The translations under genes and the position numbers were made by a program. From the NCBI RefSeq assembly GCF_036250735.1, contig NZ_CP109430.1:1178001-1242000 (forward strand): a DNA stretch of 64,000 nucleotides, written 5' to 3'. The notes below the pieces were generated by a model, which saw only the letters and a program-made list of their open reading frames with translations, was not told where the DNA came from and made no database searches. The stretch comes from Streptosporangium sp. NBC_01495 (GTDB lineage Bacteria > Actinomycetota > Actinomycetes > Streptosporangiales > Streptosporangiaceae). Shown piece by piece: positions 63,613 to 64,000 of this stretch. Positions within the stretch are counted from its first letter, which is position 1. Each line of letters begins with the position of its first letter.

Positions 63613-64000
63613 ATGACCAAGGCGGCTGTGTTCGGCACGGGCTCGTGGGGGACGACCTTCGGCATGATCCTCGCCGGGGCGGGCACCCGGACGACGCTGT
63701 GGGGCCGCAGGCCGGAGGTCGTCGAGGCGATCGACCGGCGGCACGAGAACCCCGACTACCTGCCGGGCGCGGTGCTGCCCGAGACGCTGCGCGCCACCAC
63801 CGACCCCGCCGAGGCCCTCGAGGGCGCCGACTTCGTGGTGCTCGCGGTGCCCTCCCAGACCCTGAGGGAGAACCTGACCCGCTGGAAGCCGCACCTGCCG
63901 CCCGACGCGGTGCTGGTCAGCCTGATGAAGGGCATCGAGCTGGGCACCACCAAGCGGATGAGCGAGGTGATCTGCGAGGTCGCCGAGGTGTCCCAGGAGC
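63613..64000 (+). CDS. gpsA: NAD(P)-dependent glycerol-3-phosphate dehydrogenase, 3' end outside window
   Basis: The first 129 codons are visible. The Rossmann motif [19 protein letters not shown], the LWGRRPE segment, [15 protein letters not shown] and [18 protein letters not shown] are typical of GpsA. The ATG has GAGGAGA upstream. It makes sn-glycerol-3-phosphate for the phospholipids initiated by the neighbouring PlsC. Confidence 0.95.
   Translation, partial: MTKAAVFGTGSWGTTFGMILAGAGTRTTLWGRRPEVVEAIDRRHENPDYLPGAVLPETLRATTDPAEALEGADFVVLAVPSQTLRENLTRWKPHLPPDAVLVSLMKGIELGTTKRMSEVICEVAEVSQE

Overview
The window is 64 kb of very GC-rich chromosome with dense, mostly short-gapped genes, GTG starts, and families typical of actinobacteria: SigE-type ECF sigma factor, DUF1707/FHA protein, actinobacterial Asp23 operon, CofC for coenzyme F420, GltX with tRNA-Gln and no GlnRS. 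Protein style and gene order point to a filamentous actinomycete, probably Streptosporangiales; that assignment is an inference from memory. The order ilvBNC ... serA-leuB-ilvE ... cimA ... FAH-gltX-tRNAs ... IclR<>leuCD-HU ... cofC ... gpsA resembles the Mycobacterium tuberculosis Rv2982c-Rv3003c region as I remember it. The window therefore looks like an ancient branched-chain amino acid (BCAA) core locus with accessory genes inserted between its blocks.

Layout. 1-6.1 kb: a secreted subtilisin-like protease cut by the window edge, a decayed ABC transporter, an ECF sigma factor coupled to a membrane protein, and a small secreted SH3-like protein. 6.2-8.2 kb: a 34-bp tandem repeat, then an SMR pump and SDR oxidoreductase divergent from a TetR regulator, with two palindromic operators between them. 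8.2-14 kb: a tripartite tricarboxylate transporter (tctCBA) divergent from its probable CitA/CitB-like two-component system. 14-20 kb: a VanW-family wall protein, a 2-hydroxyacid dehydrogenase, and a large membrane GGDEF-EAL protein. 20-23.6 kb: ilvB-ilvN-ilvC behind an attenuator. 23.7-32.2 kb: a CAP-domain protein, an MFS carrier, an FHA protein, a PadR-controlled ABC exporter and an SseB-like protein. 32.5-41.2 kb: serA, a 36-aa ORF, an NlpC/P60 hydrolase behind a c-di-AMP-type riboswitch, leuB, ilvE, a Uma2 nuclease, an O-methyltransferase, and cimA behind a second attenuator. 41.4-48.4 kb: a heparinase-like protein, an HD protein, an ABM-domain protein, and a six-gene Asp23/Gls24 envelope-stress operon. 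48.4-57.5 kb: FAH-gltX, an esterase, an M3 peptidase, tRNA-Gln and two tRNA-Glu, a thioesterase, and an acidic hypothetical protein. 57.8-64 kb: an IclR regulator divergent from leuCD, a small ORF, HU, cofC, plsC, an IS605/omega-RNA-like remnant, and gpsA (cut by the window edge).

The most informative signals are regulatory. The same 15-bp motif (TCTCG, five bases, TGAGA) lies upstream of ilvB, upstream of cimA and in the IclR-leuC gap. ilvB and cimA each also carry a leader peptide rich in the pathway end products (ILVVL; LLII), ending in a similar Arg-Arg-Ala-Gly tail and followed by a terminator. Together these suggest a two-layer BCAA regulon: an IclR-type (LtbR/NdgR-like) repressor plus ribosome-mediated attenuation. 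Other notable sites are a perfect 32-bp palindrome over the PadR start codon, a ydaO-type riboswitch, and a stand-alone IS605-end/omega-RNA-like element upstream of gpsA. I found no CRISPR array, prophage or complete insertion sequence.
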